A stretch of 64,000 bases of DNA from Paraburkholderia azotifigens (GCF_007995085.1 NZ_VOQS01000005.1:682001-746000), one strand, 5' to 3'. Positions 17,007-26,778 are shown, counted from the first letter of the stretch. Translations and numbers: made by a program. Notes: generated from the letters alone by a model not told the origin.

Positions 17007-18032
17007 ATGATGGTCAGTTCACAACAGGCATCGCGTGCGAGACTGCGCCGCCATCTCGTGTCCCGCTGCCTCGTCGCGGCGGGGATCGTCGCGCTCGCCT
17101 CGCCTTCGTTCTTCATTCCCGTTGCGCACGCCGCCGACGATGCGATGCGCGTGGGCGTGCTGATTCCCGGTTCGAAGACCGACAAGGGCTGGATGGAGTC
17201 GGGCTATGACGGCGTCGTGGCCGCGCAGAAAGAGTTCGGCCCGAAGCTGAAGACGCAGGTCATCGAGAACATCAATTACGCGGACATGGAGCAGGCGCTC
17301 ACGAATCTCGCGAGCCGGAACCAGCTGGTGATCGGCATCGGCGGACAGACGCAGGCTGCCGTGCTGAAGATCGCAAAGCGCTTCCCCAATGTGAAGTTCT
17401 CGATTGTCGGCGGCAACAAGGGCGACAACATGCCGCCGAATGTGGCCGGGTACGACGTGAAGCAGGCTGAAATCGCATTCGTCGCGGGCGCGGCGGCCGC
17501 GATGCTGTCGAAGAACGGCGCGGTGAGCTATGTCGGCGGCATGGAGATTCCGTCTATCGTCAACGCGGGCAAGGAGTTCGGCAACGGTGCGCGCTACGTG
17601 AACCCGAAGGTGAAGTACTTCGAGAGCTATACGGGCGACTTCGACAACGTCGCGAAAGCGCGTGAAGCGACCGCCGCTGCCGTCGCGCAGGGCGCCGACG
17701 TGCATTACCACATTCTCAATCTCGGTTTGCGCGGGCTGGAGCAGGCAGCCAAGGAGAAGAACACGCATATCATCGGCAGCTATACGGACCGTTGCGGCAG
17801 CGATCCGCTGTACGTCGGGTACAGCATTACGGGCGTCGGCTATCAGGCGCAGTACGCGATCGAGCAGCTGGAGAAGGGGCAATGGCAGCCGGGCTACAAG
17901 GCGTTCGGCCTCGCGATGGGCCCCAAGGCCTCCGGCATGGTGATCTGCAAATCGACGCCCGCGATGGATGCGAAGCTCAAGCAGATCGAAGAGGACATCC
18001 TGAGCGGCAAGATCAAGGTTTCCGAAGGATGA
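17007..18032 (+). CDS. BMP-family ABC transporter substrate-binding protein
   Basis: 341 residues: signal peptide to about residue 43 (VAHAADD), then the BMP/PnrA fold with MRVGVLIPGSKTDKGWMESGYDG and GNKGDNMPPNVAGYD. BMP-family proteins bind nucleosides or purine-like compounds (PnrA, NupN). First gene of a four-gene import operon in which every junction is an ATGA overlap. AAAGGAG (16995-17001) puts the start at the ATG 17007 or 17010; the GTG at 17001 overlaps the Shine-Dalgarno. In this context the ligand may be a ureide or purine. Confidence 0.9.
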   Translation: MMVSSQQASRARLRRHLVSRCLVAAGIVALASPSFFIPVAHAADDAMRVGVLIPGSKTDKGWMESGYDGVVAAQKEFGPKLKTQVIENINYADMEQALTNLASRNQLVIGIGGQTQAAVLKIAKRFPNVKFSIVGGNKGDNMPPNVAGYDVKQAEIAFVAGAAAAMLSKNGAVSYVGGMEIPSIVNAGKEFGNGARYVNPKVKYFESYTGDFDNVAKAREATAAAVAQGADVHYHILNLGLRGLEQAAKEKNTHIIGSYTDRCGSDPLYVGYSITGVGYQAQYAIEQLEKGQWQPGYKAFGLAMGPKASGMVICKSTPAMDAKLKQIEEDILSGKIKVSEG

Positions 18033-19609
18033 GCGCGCTCGCTGCTGCCGCCGCCCGCGCCGAGCCGATTCTCTCGCTGACGGATATCGGCAAGCGCTTT
18101 GGCTCGTTTACCGCGCTCGAACGCGTATCGCTCGACCTGATGCCGGGCGATGTGCACTGTCTGCTCGGCGAAAACGGCGCGGGCAAGTCGACGCTGTGCA
18201 ACGTGATCTTCGGCGTTCATCAGCCGGATGCGGGCGCGATGCATGTGAATGGCGCGCCCTATCGGCCGAAGAATCCGCGCGAGGCGCTGGCGCACGGCAT
18301 CGCGATGGTGCATCAGCACTTCAGTCTCGTCGACGACGCGAGCGTGCTCGACAACCTGCTGCTCGGCCAGGCACGCGGCTGGCTCAACCGTCAGCGCGAG
18401 GCGGCGCGGCTGCGCGAAGTGCTGGAGAGTGTCGGGCTGACGTTGCAGCTCGATGCGAAGGTCGCGGATCTGTCCGTGGGCGAGCGGCAGCGCATCGAAA
18501 TCGTCAAGTGCCTGATGCGCGAACCGCGTCTTCTGCTGCTCGACGAGCCGACGGCCGTGCTGCTGCCCGCCGAGATCGACGCCTTGCTCGACACCTGCGA
18601 GCGTGTCGCGAAGCGGGGCTGCGCCGTGGTGCTGGTCACGCACAAGCTGAAGGAGATCTGCCGGATCGCCACGCGTGCGACGGTGTTGCAGGCGGGCCGG
18701 GTGGTGGCGTGTTCGGCGGCGCCATCGGCGGAGATTGACCGGCTCGTGCACGCGATGATCCATCGTCCGGATCGCGAGTCCGGTGAGGCGGACGACGATA
18801 TGGCAAGCCGCCTGTCGCTTGCGGAATCGCGCTCGCCGTATTCGCGGCCGCTGACGGAAGAAGTGCTGCAGATCGACGGACTGAGCGCGCGCGATGCCGA
18901 AGGCGTCACACGCCTCGAGCATTGCACGCTCGTCGTGAATCGCGGCGAGATCGTCGGCATAGCGGGCGTGGAAGGTAACGGGCAAAGCGAACTCGGTGCG
19001 GTGCTGGCGGGCATGGCGAGCGCGTCCTCGGGACGCTTCTTCATTGCGGGGCGTGACATGACGCATGCGAGCCCGCGCGGACTGACGCAGGCGGGCGTGG
19101 GCATCGTGCCCGAAGTTCGTCACGCGGTGGGCTGCGTGACGGGCATGAGTGTCGCCGACAACCTGTTGCTCAATCATCTGGATCGCTACACGCGCGCCGG
19201 CTTTCTGCGCCGCCGTGCGATGCGTGCCGCCGCGCTGGATCTGATGCGGCGCTTCGACGTGCGGGCAAGCGGGCCCGACGCGCTGTTCGGCGGGCTGTCC
19301 GGCGGCAATCAGCAGAAGGCCGTGCTGGCGCGCGAACTGACGCTCGATCCGCTGCTGTTCCTGCTCGCCGCGCAGCCGACGCGCGGACTCGATGTCGGCG
19401 CGGTCGCCGCCGTGTACTCGCACATCCGCGCCGCGCGCGATCGCGGCGCGGGCGTGTTGCTGATTTCCTCCGAACTGGACGAACTGATGAGCGTCGCCGA
19501 TCGTATCGTCGTGCTGTATCGCGGCCGCATCATGGGCACCTGCACGCCCGAGGCGAGCAATCGCGGCCGCATCGGCGCATGGATGGCGGGCGCTGGAGAA
19601 CCTGCATGA
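18029..19609 (+). CDS. ABC transporter ATPase, two nucleotide-binding domains (nucleoside/BMP type)
   Basis: 526 residues. First domain: Walker A GENGAGKST, signature LSVGERQRIE, Walker B LLLLDEPTAVL. Second domain: degenerate Walker A GVEGNGQSE, signature LSGGNQQKAVLAREL, and QPTRGLDVGA, the layout of RbsA/NupA-type ATPases. It powers uptake through the two permeases encoded downstream. Start at 18029 overlaps the binding-protein stop (ATGA). Confidence 0.92.
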   Translation: MSALAAAAARAEPILSLTDIGKRFGSFTALERVSLDLMPGDVHCLLGENGAGKSTLCNVIFGVHQPDAGAMHVNGAPYRPKNPREALAHGIAMVHQHFSLVDDASVLDNLLLGQARGWLNRQREAARLREVLESVGLTLQLDAKVADLSVGERQRIEIVKCLMREPRLLLLDEPTAVLLPAEIDALLDTCERVAKRGCAVVLVTHKLKEICRIATRATVLQAGRVVACSAAPSAEIDRLVHAMIHRPDRESGEADDDMASRLSLAESRSPYSRPLTEEVLQIDGLSARDAEGVTRLEHCTLVVNRGEIVGIAGVEGNGQSELGAVLAGMASASSGRFFIAGRDMTHASPRGLTQAGVGIVPEVRHAVGCVTGMSVADNLLLNHLDRYTRAGFLRRRAMRAAALDLMRRFDVRASGPDALFGGLSGGNQQKAVLARELTLDPLLFLLAAQPTRGLDVGAVAAVYSHIRAARDRGAGVLLISSELDELMSVADRIVVLYRGRIMGTCTPEASNRGRIGAWMAGAGEPA

Positions 19610-20724
19610 ATCCGCATATGAAGTCGCAGACCTTGTTCGGCGCCGCGCCCGGCGCGCAAGGCTGGCGCACGCGTTTGCCGCATTGGCGCGTCGCCGGCGT
19701 GATCGCAGCGGCCGTCTTCGTCGCGATGCTTGCCGCGCTGCTGTTGATCGCGCTGATGGGCGTGCCCGTCGGCGATGCGCTCGCGGCCTTTGCCGACGGC
19801 GCGTGGGGCTCGCCGTATGCGATCGGCGCGTCGATCAATCGCAGCCTCGCGTTCGCGCTCGTCGGCACGGGCTTCGTGATCGCGAACCGCGCGAAGCTCA
19901 CCAACGTGGGCGGCGAAGGACAGATCGCGATCGGCGGCATCGTCGCGACAGCGTTGAGTCTTTACGGCGGTTGCGCGCACCTGCCGCTGGGCCTGTCGTT
20001 CATCGTGCCGATGCTGGGCGCGGCGATGGCGGGCGCGGTGTGGGGCGGCGTGCCCGGCGTGCTGAAAGCGAAGGCCGGCACCAATGAAGTGATCAGCACC
20101 TTGTTGCTGTCGTTCATCGCCGTGTGGCTGCTCTACTGGTGCGTGCAGAGCGAAGCCTTGCTGCGCCAGCCGATGAGCAACGCGGCGACCTTGCCCGAAT
20201 CGCTCGAAATCCCCGACTTGACCAAGCTCCCGGCGATCTTCGCCGCGAGCGGCATGAACCTCAACATCGGCCTGCCGGTGAGCGTCGCGCTCGCGTTCGC
20301 GTCGGCGATTCTTCTCACGCGCACGCCCTTCGGACTGTCGTTGCGCGCCGCGGGCCTCAATGCGATCGCGGCAAAACGCGCGGGCTTGCCGATCACCTCG
20401 TCGATCGTGGGCGCGCTCGCGCTCGCCGGTGCGTTCAGCGGCCTCGCAGGCGCACTGATGCTGCAAGGCGACCAGTACTCGCTGAAAGCAGGCTTCTCGT
20501 CGGGCTACGGCTTCGACGGCCTGGTGGTCGGCCTGCTCGCGCGCGGTTCGATCACGGGCGTGTTCGCGGCGGCACTGCTGTTCGGCTTTCTGCGCTCGGG
20601 CGGCATCAACATGGAGATGATCGCGCAGGTGCCGTCGGCGCTCGTGCTGATCGTGCAGGGCATCGTCACGATCGCGCTGGCGGGCGGCGCGATGTGGCTC
20701 GACAGGGGAGACGCACGGCAATGA
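19606..20724 (+). CDS. ABC transporter permease (BMP/nucleoside importer)
   Basis: 372 residues, with about nine hydrophobic segments and the BPD_transp_2 pattern (ANRAKLTNVGGEGQIAIGGI, KAKAGTNEVISTLLLSFIA, SLRAAGLNAIAAKRAGL). It is the larger of the two channel subunits of the importer. ATGA overlaps on both sides bind it into the operon. Confidence 0.9.
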   Translation: MNPHMKSQTLFGAAPGAQGWRTRLPHWRVAGVIAAAVFVAMLAALLLIALMGVPVGDALAAFADGAWGSPYAIGASINRSLAFALVGTGFVIANRAKLTNVGGEGQIAIGGIVATALSLYGGCAHLPLGLSFIVPMLGAAMAGAVWGGVPGVLKAKAGTNEVISTLLLSFIAVWLLYWCVQSEALLRQPMSNAATLPESLEIPDLTKLPAIFAASGMNLNIGLPVSVALAFASAILLTRTPFGLSLRAAGLNAIAAKRAGLPITSSIVGALALAGAFSGLAGALMLQGDQYSLKAGFSSGYGFDGLVVGLLARGSITGVFAAALLFGFLRSGGINMEMIAQVPSALVLIVQGIVTIALAGGAMWLDRGDARQ

Positions 20725-21638
20725 ATCTCGAACTTCTCGCGGTATTCGCCGGCGCGTCGATCCGGCTCGCTGCGCCGATGATGCTTGCCTCGACGGGCGA
20801 ACTCGTGAGCGAGCGCGCGGGCGTGCTCAACATGAGCGTCGAAGGGATGATGCTGACGGGCGCATTTCTCGGCGCGACGTTCTCGTGGCTCACGGGCAAT
20901 CCCGCCATCGGTTTGTTGTGCGGCATGCTCGGCGTGATTCCGCTTGCGCTGCTGCAGGCCTTTCTCAGCGTGACGATGCGCGCGAACCAGATTGTGACGG
21001 GCATCGGCATCAACATTCTGGCGCTCGGTGGCACCACGCTGGCTTACCGGAAGATTTTCGGCGAGCGGTCGAGCGCGGTGATCCCGGGGCTCGCGCATTG
21101 GTCGCCGCCCGTGCTCGGCAAGATTCCCGTGCTCGGCGAGCCGGTCTTCGGGCAAGTCTGGCTGCTCTATGCGGGGCTTGCCGTGCTGATCGGCACATCC
21201 GTCGTGATGCGGCGCACGGCCCTGGGCGTCGCGCTGCATGCGACGGGCGTCGCGCCTCGCGCGGTCGATCAGTCGGGACTCGGCGTCGCGCGTATCCGCT
21301 ACGGCGCCGTGGTGTTTTCGGGTGTGATGTCGGCGGCGGCGGGCTGCTTCCTGTCGATCGGCGATATTCACACGTTCACGGAAGGCATGACCAATGGCGC
21401 AGGTTATCTGGCGATTGCCGCGATCATCTTCGGCAACTGGAAGGTCGGCCGCACCGCGCTAGCGTGCCTGCTATTCGGGGCGGCGACGGCCATGCAATTC
21501 CAGCTGCCGATGTTCGGCCTGCATGTGCCAACGGCGCTGCTGATCATGCTGCCGTATCTGCTCGCGCTGGTGGCCGTGGCCGGCCTGATTGGCCGCCAGT
21601 CCGCGCCGCCCGCGCTCACCCAGCCGTTCCGGCGCTGA
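20721..21638 (+). CDS. ABC transporter permease (BMP/nucleoside importer), second subunit
   Basis: 305 residues with BPD_transp_2 features (STGELVSERAGVLNMSVEGMMLTGA, MRANQIVTGIGINILALG, LHATGVAPRAVDQSGL). With the preceding permease it forms the heterodimeric channel. Last gene of the sigma-54 operon; the TetR gene starts 75 bases later. Confidence 0.9.
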   Translation: MNLELLAVFAGASIRLAAPMMLASTGELVSERAGVLNMSVEGMMLTGAFLGATFSWLTGNPAIGLLCGMLGVIPLALLQAFLSVTMRANQIVTGIGINILALGGTTLAYRKIFGERSSAVIPGLAHWSPPVLGKIPVLGEPVFGQVWLLYAGLAVLIGTSVVMRRTALGVALHATGVAPRAVDQSGLGVARIRYGAVVFSGVMSAAAGCFLSIGDIHTFTEGMTNGAGYLAIAAIIFGNWKVGRTALACLLFGAATAMQFQLPMFGLHVPTALLIMLPYLLALVAVAGLIGRQSAPPALTQPFRR

Positions 21639-21713
21639 CACAGCGCGAGCGCCCGGGGCGCGGCAGAGTACCATAGCGATTCGCCGCGCCATCTTCCAAC
21701 TTTCATCGATACC

Positions 21714-22427
21714 ATGCCACGCAACGCCTCTGCATCCAGCGCACATCCCCGGGAGACGAAGGAAGCGCCTACGCGTCGACAGCAGCTTGCGGCGAAGACG
21801 CGCGAGCGCATCTTCCGGATCGCGATCAAGGAGTTCGCCGACAAAGGCTTCAGCGGCGCGCGCGTCGAAGGCATCGCGAGCCGCGCGAAGGTCAACATCC
21901 GCATGATCTATCACTACTTCGGCGGTAAGGAGATGCTGTACGTCGAAGTGCTGGAGCATGTGCTCGCGCGGCTGCGCGAAGCCGAACTCACCGTTGCGCT
22001 GGATGTGCAGACGGTCGAACCCGTAGCGGGCATCGTTCAGCTTTACGATTTCATCGAGGGGCACTTCGCCGCGCACCCTGAACTGCTATGTCTGCTGTCG
22101 TGGGAGAACCTCAACCGCGCGCGCTACCTCAAACGCTCGAAGGCCATTCCGGAGATGTCGTCGCCCGTGCTCGACAAGCTGCGGACCCTGCTCAAGCGCG
22201 GCGAGGCCGCGCGCACGCTGCGCAAGGGGATCGACCCGCTTCACATGTACGTGACGCTCGTGAGCCTCGCGTACTTTCACAAGTCCAATGCGTACACGCT
22301 GTCGCGCATGTTCGCGACGGAGATGCTGGAGCCTTCATGGCAGGCTGCGCACAAGGCACAGGCGCACGAACTGGTGCGCGCTTTTCTCGCCGGAGCGCGC
22401 GTGCCGGAACTGGCGGCGCATCCCTGA
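21714..22427 (+). CDS. TetR/AcrR-family transcriptional regulator
   Basis: 237 residues. N-terminal helix-turn-helix: RERIFRIAIKEFADKGFSGARVEGIASRAKVNIRMIYHYF in two pieces (residues about 30-70), followed by a C-terminal ligand-binding helical domain with LLCLLSWENLNRARYLKRS. An N-terminal extension of about 25 residues rich in Ala, Ser and Thr precedes it. Placed just after the importer operon, it may sense the imported compound or a product, as RutR does for uracil, but no operator was identified. Confidence 0.87.
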   Translation: MPRNASASSAHPRETKEAPTRRQQLAAKTRERIFRIAIKEFADKGFSGARVEGIASRAKVNIRMIYHYFGGKEMLYVEVLEHVLARLREAELTVALDVQTVEPVAGIVQLYDFIEGHFAAHPELLCLLSWENLNRARYLKRSKAIPEMSSPVLDKLRTLLKRGEAARTLRKGIDPLHMYVTLVSLAYFHKSNAYTLSRMFATEMLEPSWQAAHKAQAHELVRAFLAGARVPELAAHP

Positions 22428-22433
22428 GCGCAT

Positions 22434-22452
22434 GCCGCACGTTGCGTGCGGC
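22434..22452. terminator. Hairpin between converging tetR and permease genes
   Basis: GCCGCACG (22434-22441) and CGTGCGGC (22445-22452) form a perfect 8-bp stem with a 3-base loop in the 30-base gap between two converging genes. No T-run, so bidirectional termination is likely but not certain. Confidence 0.5.
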
Positions 22453-22457
22453 GCGCT

Positions 22458-23354
22458 TCAACGAACGTTTGCCCGCTTCCGCGCGATCGATCTCGCGATG
22501 AACAGCCCGCCAATCATTACCAGCAGCGAGATCAAGGTCGTTATCGTGCCGAGCGCGTAAATGACGGGGGTGGTCACCGATGTCGTCAAGCCCTGCAATT
22601 CGAGTGGCAACGTATTCTGATCGCCGATTGCCTGCGAGGTGCGGGCGATTTCGTCCCACGACAGCGTAAAGCCGAACATCGCGACGCCGATGACGGACGG
22701 CCCGATGATGGGCAGCACGACATGCCTGAACGACTGCCACGGCGATGCTCCAAGATCGCGCGCGGCTTCTTCGAATGCGGGATTGAAGCGGTTGAACACG
22801 GCGAACATGACGAGCAGGCCGAACGGCAGGGTCCAGGTGAGATGCGCGCCGAGCGCGGACGTGTAGAGTCCCATCGACGTCGTCCAGCCGTCCGCGAACG
22901 ACTGGAAGCCCCACGCATTCGCCAGATACCTGATGAGCGTGTCGAGCAGACGGAACGTCAGCCCGATGCCGAGCGACACGATGATCGACGGCATGATCAG
23001 GCTCGCGACCGACACGTAAAAAACGGCCGTATCGCCGCGAAAGCGGCGCCTGAATGCGAGGCCGGCGCTGACCGAGAACAGGACCGTCAACACGGTGACG
23101 GCGGCAGCGAGTTTGACTGAGCGCCTGAATGCGGCCCAGATATCGACATCGCCGACGCCGTCGCGCAAGGCAGCGAACCAGTGCAGCGACACACCGCGCA
23201 TCGGAAAGGTCAAGCCGCCCTCGGGACCTTGAAAGGACAGAATGAAGATCGTGATGACCGGGCCGTACAGAAACAGCACGAAGAGCCCGAAGAGCAGGGC
23301 GAGCCAGTAAAAGCTCGCGGGCCGCCGCTCGCGATGGCGGGTGAGAAGTCGCAT
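22458..23354 (-). CDS. ABC transporter permease, PotC-like
   Basis: 298 residues with six membrane segments and the BPD_transp_1 motif EEAARDLGASPWQSFRHVVLPIIGP. Belongs to the spermidine/putrescine-type importers. It follows the PotB-like gene with one base between stop and start. Last gene of a four-gene minus-strand operon (ATPase, binding protein, PotB-like, PotC-like). Confidence 0.9.
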   Translation of the reverse strand: MRLLTRHRERRPASFYWLALLFGLFVLFLYGPVITIFILSFQGPEGGLTFPMRGVSLHWFAALRDGVGDVDIWAAFRRSVKLAAAVTVLTVLFSVSAGLAFRRRFRGDTAVFYVSVASLIMPSIIVSLGIGLTFRLLDTLIRYLANAWGFQSFADGWTTSMGLYTSALGAHLTWTLPFGLLVMFAVFNRFNPAFEEAARDLGASPWQSFRHVVLPIIGPSVIGVAMFGFTLSWDEIARTSQAIGDQNTLPLELQGLTTSVTTPVIYALGTITTLISLLVMIGGLFIARSIARKRANVR

Positions 23355-23355
23355 G

Positions 23356-24270
23356 TCACAGTTCCTTTCTGATGTCGACGGCGCGCGTCAGCGTCCATAC
23401 GATCATGAGCACGACGGCGAGCAAAATGATCGCGTTGGCTGCCGCTGCGGGGAATTGCAGATATCCCGTTTGCACCTGGATGATCTTGCCCACCGAAGCG
23501 ATCTGCTGTCCGCCCATGACACCGACGGTGAGGAAGTCGCCCATCACGATCGTGACGACGAAAATGGAGCCGATCACGATGCCCGTCTTCGACAGCGGCA
23601 AGACGACGTCGCGGATCACCTGCCAGCTGCTGGCGCCGCCGTCGCGCGCCGCTTCGAGCAACGAGCGGTCGATACGCATCATCGCGTTGAAGATCGGCAC
23701 GATCATGAAGAACGTGTACAGATGCACGAACGCGAGCACGACGGAGAAGCTGGAATACAGCAGCCAGTCGAGCGGCTGATCGACGAGATGCGCAGACATC
23801 AGCGCCTGATTGACGAGCCCGTTGCGGCCGAGCAGCGGAATCCACGAGATCATGCGGATCACGTTCGAGGTCCAGAACGGAATGGTGCAGACGAGAAACA
23901 GCACCGTCTGCATCGCGGTCGTGCGGACGTGGAACGCGAGGAAGTACGCGATCGCGAAGCCGAGCACGAGCGTCACCGCCCAGACGATCGCGCAGAACCT
24001 GAGCGTCGACCAGTAGGTCTTGAAGGTGACGCACACATCCGTCAGCGAGCCGCAACCGTCGAATATCGCCGCGTAGTTCTTCAACGTGAACGCCGGGATG
24101 ATCTGATACTCGTTGAAGTCCCAGAAGCTCACGATCAACGTGATCACGAGCGGCACGATGAAGAAGAACGCGAACGTCAGCGTGAGCGGCGTGGCTTGCA
24201 GCCAGGCGCTCACGCGTCGATGGCGCACCGACGTTTGCCTGGTTTGCTGCAGATAGTCGACCGAGGCCAT
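23356..24270 (-). CDS. ABC transporter permease, PotB-like
   Basis: 304 residues, with six membrane segments; the EAA loop reads LLEAARDGGASSWQVIRDVVLPLSK. Partner of the PotC-like permease. A GGAG lies before its start at 24270. It belongs to the polyamine/opine/iron-type importer class; the substrate is not fixed by sequence. Confidence 0.9.
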   Translation of the reverse strand: MASVDYLQQTRQTSVRHRRVSAWLQATPLTLTFAFFFIVPLVITLIVSFWDFNEYQIIPAFTLKNYAAIFDGCGSLTDVCVTFKTYWSTLRFCAIVWAVTLVLGFAIAYFLAFHVRTTAMQTVLFLVCTIPFWTSNVIRMISWIPLLGRNGLVNQALMSAHLVDQPLDWLLYSSFSVVLAFVHLYTFFMIVPIFNAMMRIDRSLLEAARDGGASSWQVIRDVVLPLSKTGIVIGSIFVVTIVMGDFLTVGVMGGQQIASVGKIIQVQTGYLQFPAAAANAIILLAVVLMIVWTLTRAVDIRKEL

Positions 24271-24301
24271 CGTTACACTCCGGGCTGATGCGTGAGGACC
24301 G

Positions 24302-25603
24302 TCATGCCGCGATGAATTCGTTCCACTTCTGCACCATGTAGATGTTCTCGTCCATCACGGCGTTCCAGCACGCAATGGCGCCCATGCGCTGGTTGTACGA
24401 GCCGCCGTCGCGCACGCTGCCCGCCTTTTCGAGCAACTGTCCGTCGGGCGCCTTGATGTCTTGCGCGGCGGGCTTGCCTTCCATCCAGTAGTCCCATTCG
24501 TAGGCCTGCATATGCGATTTTGCCGTTTCCGTGACGCCGGGGTAGTAGCCCTGGCGCATCAGATAGGCGCCCGCCCAGCCGTCCTGAAACCAGTTGACGA
24601 ACTCGTACGCCGCGTCGAGCTTCTTGCCCTGCAGCGAGCGCGGAAAGCCGAAGCCCGATGCCCATGAACGATAGCCTTCCTTGAGCGGCTGGAACTTGCA
24701 GGCGATGCCCATCGTGCGCACTTTCGTGACGGCGGGCGACCACATCGACTGGATCACGACTTCGCCCGAGGCCATCAGGTTCACGCTCTCGTTGAAGTCG
24801 CGCCAGAATGCGCGGAACTGGCCGGCGCGCTTCGCTTCGATCAGGATCTTGATGGTCTGGTCGATTTCGGCTTTGGTCATGTTGCCCTTGTCGCCGTACT
24901 TCACGCGGCCCGTCGCTTCGATCGCCATGGCGGCATCCATGATGCCGATGGCGGGAATGTTCAGCAGCGCCGCCTTGCCCTTGAATTGCGGATTGAGGAG
25001 ATCTGCCCAGCTCGTCACGGGACGGGCGATCAGATCGGGGCGAATACCGAGCGTGTCGGCGTTGTACGTGGTCGGAATGAGCGTCATCCATTCCGTCGGC
25101 GCGGCGGAAAACTCCGTCGAACGCGCGCCCTTGAGGAACATCACCTTCTTCGGCGCGGTGCCCTGATCTCCGATCTTCTTGCCGTCCACTTCACCCTTCG
25201 TGAGCACGGGGGTGATCCTGTCGGCGAGCTTGATGCGCTTCGCGTCCATGCCCGCGAGCGTGCCGGCGGGAATGAGTTTCCTGAGCGCGAAGTACTCGGT
25301 GTCGACGATATCGAACGAATTGGGTTGCGTGATGATGCGCTTGGTGACGTCGTCGGTGGTCACGGGGATGTATTGAATCTCGATGCCCGTGTCTTCCTTG
25401 AACTTCTTCGCGATCTCCGCGCTCTGGTTGACGGCCGTACCCAGGTAGCGCAGCGTGATTTTTTCCTGTGCGTGCACATACGGAAAACCCGCGATGCCCG
25501 CTGCCGCGACAGCGCCCTTGATGAACGTGCGGCGCGACACGCCCTTGCTGACGGTCTCTTCTTCAACGTGTTGCGCGGGTGCTGCCGGCTTGTCGTCGTT
25601 CAT
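24302..25603 (-). CDS. ABC transporter substrate-binding protein, Tat-exported (PotD-like class)
   Basis: 433 residues. A twin-arginine leader (SRRTFIKGAVAAAG) after a 22-residue cytosolic stretch, cleaved near VHAQ. The rest is a type 2 periplasmic-binding fold (ITLRYLGTAVNQSAEIAKKFKEDTG; PTSWADLLNPQFKGKAALLN). At about 400 mature residues it is longer than PotD. GAGGAG before the ATG supports the start. The nearby PuuE-like gene suggests an amide, ureide or polyamine-like ligand. Confidence 0.9.
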   Translation of the reverse strand: MNDDKPAAPAQHVEEETVSKGVSRRTFIKGAVAAAGIAGFPYVHAQEKITLRYLGTAVNQSAEIAKKFKEDTGIEIQYIPVTTDDVTKRIITQPNSFDIVDTEYFALRKLIPAGTLAGMDAKRIKLADRITPVLTKGEVDGKKIGDQGTAPKKVMFLKGARSTEFSAAPTEWMTLIPTTYNADTLGIRPDLIARPVTSWADLLNPQFKGKAALLNIPAIGIMDAAMAIEATGRVKYGDKGNMTKAEIDQTIKILIEAKRAGQFRAFWRDFNESVNLMASGEVVIQSMWSPAVTKVRTMGIACKFQPLKEGYRSWASGFGFPRSLQGKKLDAAYEFVNWFQDGWAGAYLMRQGYYPGVTETAKSHMQAYEWDYWMEGKPAAQDIKAPDGQLLEKAGSVRDGGSYNQRMGAIACWNAVMDENIYMVQKWNEFIAA

Positions 25604-25647
25604 TGCTTTCTCCTCGAAGGACTATCGTTGGGTTGTGATTGCAGGCA

Positions 25648-26703
25648 TTACGCCGCGAGCGGATGGGCGTTCTGTTCGTCCCACCAGACGGTCACGCGCG
25701 CGTCCGGTCCCAGACGATGCGGGTCGTAGTCGGCGTCGCTCATCAGCGAAACCAGCGCGGGCGAACCATCCAGCGGATCGAGCGTGATGCGCAGATGCGT
25801 GCCCTGGTACTCGGCTTCGCGCACCGTGCAGGCGAGCCCGCCGATGCGGCTCAAGCCTCTTTCGCCCGCACTCGTGCCGGGCGTGACGCCTTGCGGCGCG
25901 ACGCGCAGACGGTCGGCGCGCACAGTGAAGAGCCGGCCGTTCGCGCCGAGCACGTTATGGCCGCCGAGAAAGCGCGCGACGAATTCCGTGCGTGGCTGGT
26001 TGAAGACCTGGAACGGTGTGCCCGTCTGTTCGATATGGCCGTGACTCATCACCACTACCAGATCGGCGAGCGCCATTGCTTCTTCCTGAGAGTGCGTGAC
26101 GTGCACGAAGGTGATGCCGAGGTCCTTCTGCCAGCGCTTCAGTTCGGCTCGCATCTGCACGCGCAGGAAAGGGTCGAGCGCCGACAGCGGCTCGTCGAGC
26201 AGGAGGCAGCGCGGTTCGTTGAGCAACGCGCGCGCGAGCGCGACGCGCTGCTGCTGGCCGCCCGAAAGCTCGGCGGGCCTGCGGTGCGCGTAGGCCGACA
26301 TCGCGACGAGTTCGAGGAGTCCGCCGGCGCGCTTTCTGCGCACCTCTTTGGCGACGCCGCGCATCTTGAGGCTGAACGCGACGTTGTCGAGCGCGGACAG
26401 ATGCGGAAACAGCGCATAGCTCTGAAACACCATTGCCGTGCCGCGCGAGGCAGGCGCCTCGCGCGTGACATTGCGACCGCCGATCAGCACGTCGCCGTCG
26501 GACACCGACTCGTGACCCGCGATCATGCGCAAGGTCGAGGTTTTGCCGCAACCTGACGGACCGAGCAGGCAGCAGTAAGCACCGCCGGGAATACGCAGAT
26601 CGATGGCGTCGACGGCGAGCGAATCGCCATAGCGCTTCGACACATGCACGAGCTCAATGTCGGCTGGGCTTGCATGAACCACAGTGGATGCCGGCTGAAC
26701 CAT
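25648..26703 (-). CDS. ABC transporter ATPase, PotA-like
   Basis: 351 residues. Walker A LGPSGCGKTS, signature LSGGQQQRVALARAL, Walker B CLLLDEPLSALD, H-loop HVTHSQEEA, and a C-terminal TOBE-like domain (about 270-345) as in PotA/MalK ATPases. First gene of the importer operon, reading from a predicted sigma-54 promoter at 26779-26794. The ATG at 26703 is chosen because the family match begins a few residues later; the open frame to 26979 runs through the divergent promoter region. Confidence 0.9.
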   Translation of the reverse strand: MVQPASTVVHASPADIELVHVSKRYGDSLAVDAIDLRIPGGAYCCLLGPSGCGKTSTLRMIAGHESVSDGDVLIGGRNVTREAPASRGTAMVFQSYALFPHLSALDNVAFSLKMRGVAKEVRRKRAGGLLELVAMSAYAHRRPAELSGGQQQRVALARALLNEPRCLLLDEPLSALDPFLRVQMRAELKRWQKDLGITFVHVTHSQEEAMALADLVVVMSHGHIEQTGTPFQVFNQPRTEFVARFLGGHNVLGANGRLFTVRADRLRVAPQGVTPGTSAGERGLSRIGGLACTVREAEYQGTHLRITLDPLDGSPALVSLMSDADYDPHRLGPDARVTVWWDEQNAHPLAA

Positions 26704-26778
26704 GAAGGGTTGTCCTGAGTGTAGACATGAGGGAATGCCGCGATCGCGCGGGCCACGGCGCATGCAGCCGGGGGCTTT

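Noticed and set aside
17894..19423. 509-residue open frame on the minus strand
   Set aside because: Antisense to the ABC ATPase gene; Arg/His-rich text without family features, a shadow of GC-rich codon bias.
19309..20721. 470-residue open frame on the minus strand
   Set aside because: Antisense to the permease genes; low-complexity Arg/Ala/Glu text, not a protein family.
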